A stretch of DNA of 64,000 nt. Source: Calothrix sp. PCC 7103. GTDB taxonomy: Bacteria > Cyanobacteriota > Cyanobacteriia > Cyanobacteriales > Nostocaceae. This document shows, in pieces, positions 63,827 through 64,000 of this stretch; positions within the stretch are counted from its first letter, which is position 1, and each line of letters opens with the position of its first letter. Position numbers and translations under genes: made by a program. The stretch spans positions 3,319,795-3,383,794 of the forward strand of contig NZ_KB217478.1 of NCBI RefSeq assembly GCF_000331305.1. The letters are read 5' to 3'. The notes under the pieces were generated by a model. The model was not told the origin of the DNA, made no database searches, and saw only the letters and a list, made by a program, of their open reading frames with translations.

Positions 63827-64000
63827 TTATGTTTTAGCTACTTGAATGGCTAATTGACTTTTATATTCCTGGCTGACGTTTTGAGTGAGCGGTATTTCAA
63901 TATAAAATTCTGTCCGTTCTGGCACCGAGCTAAACTCTAAAATCCCTTCATGTTTATAAACAATTATTTGGTAGCTAATCGATAGTCCAAGCCCAGTGCC
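63827..64000 (-). CDS. Histidine kinase C-terminal end, partial
   Basis: The minus strand reads GTGLGLSISYQIIVYKHEG into ILEFSSVPERTEFYIEIPL and ends after 57 residues at a TAA (63827-63829). GTGLGLSIS is the G2 box of the HATPase_c domain of sensor histidine kinases, and TEFYIEIP is the usual final strand. A short polar tail follows. The rest of the gene lies beyond the right edge, so the sensor domain and partner cannot be judged. Confidence 0.9.
   Translation of the reverse strand, partial: GTGLGLSISYQIIVYKHEGILEFSSVPERTEFYIEIPLTQNVSQEYKSQLAIQVAKT

Overview
The window is chromosomal DNA from a cyanobacterium, most likely a filamentous (Nostocales-type) one. The marker genes are the photosystem I assembly factors ycf37 and ycf3, Raf1 (RuBisCO accumulation factor 1), a MenG-type phylloquinone methyltransferase, DUF445 and a mycosporine-like amino acid (MAA) locus. 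The DNA is AT-rich by eye. It is strewn with the hexamer GGCGCC: I counted about 100 copies by eye, where about 3 would be expected. I saw no copy of the classical cyanobacterial HIP1 octamer GCGATCGC. This looks like an 'alternate HIP' genome. I cannot name the genus.

Layout. 1-6 kb: the 3' part of a MerA-like flavoprotein reductase, a small hypothetical gene, an exported protein with a dimethylformamidase-like domain, ycf37, a periplasmic solute-binding protein whose C-terminus is built from a dispersed repeat, then rpmI-rplT. 6-16.7 kb: a UvrD-like helicase, a membrane glycosyltransferase, raf1, a REC-GAF response regulator, an EamA transporter with an apparently structured leader, menG and a DUF445 protein. 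16.7-18.5 kb: a long gene-poor region with a perfect CRP-type palindrome.

18.5-33 kb: an exopolysaccharide operon on the + strand. It holds a zinc-ribbon protein, a BY-kinase/chain-length regulator, an ABC flippase, three GT4 and one GT2 glycosyltransferases, a methyltransferase, a Wzy-like polymerase, a WecG/TagA/CpsF transferase and an initiating sugar-phosphate transferase. About 6.8 kb of this operon has no GGCGCC site, which suggests recent acquisition.

33-44.4 kb: a stress-type SDR and a natural-product-like group. The group has a PGM1-type ATP-grasp ligase, a one-module NRPS (truncated C, then A predicted for glycine, PCP, TE), a BT1-like transporter, a TauD-family Fe(II)/2-oxoglutarate oxygenase, an EamA transporter and an O-methyltransferase lacking the usual catalytic His. 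45-53.4 kb: a Ser/Thr kinase, a pentapeptide-repeat protein, mysA-mysB-mysC (the pathway to mycosporine-glycine) and an M20 amidohydrolase. No mysD/mysE ligase adjoins mysC, so the glycine NRPS about 9 kb away is a candidate for the missing fourth step, possibly giving mycosporine-2-glycine, with the oxygenase as possible tailoring. This link is inference.

53.5-64 kb: housekeeping and redox genes: a hemerythrin-domain protein, DUF2993, DUF2231, DUF167, a GST, an SRAP protein, ycf3, gatC, a redoxin lipoprotein beside a DsbD-like protein, a glutathionyl-hydroquinone reductase, and the C-terminal end of a histidine kinase at the right edge. Short palindromic repeats of several families and MITE-like elements fill many intergenic gaps. 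I saw no rRNA, tRNA, CRISPR array or transposase gene.
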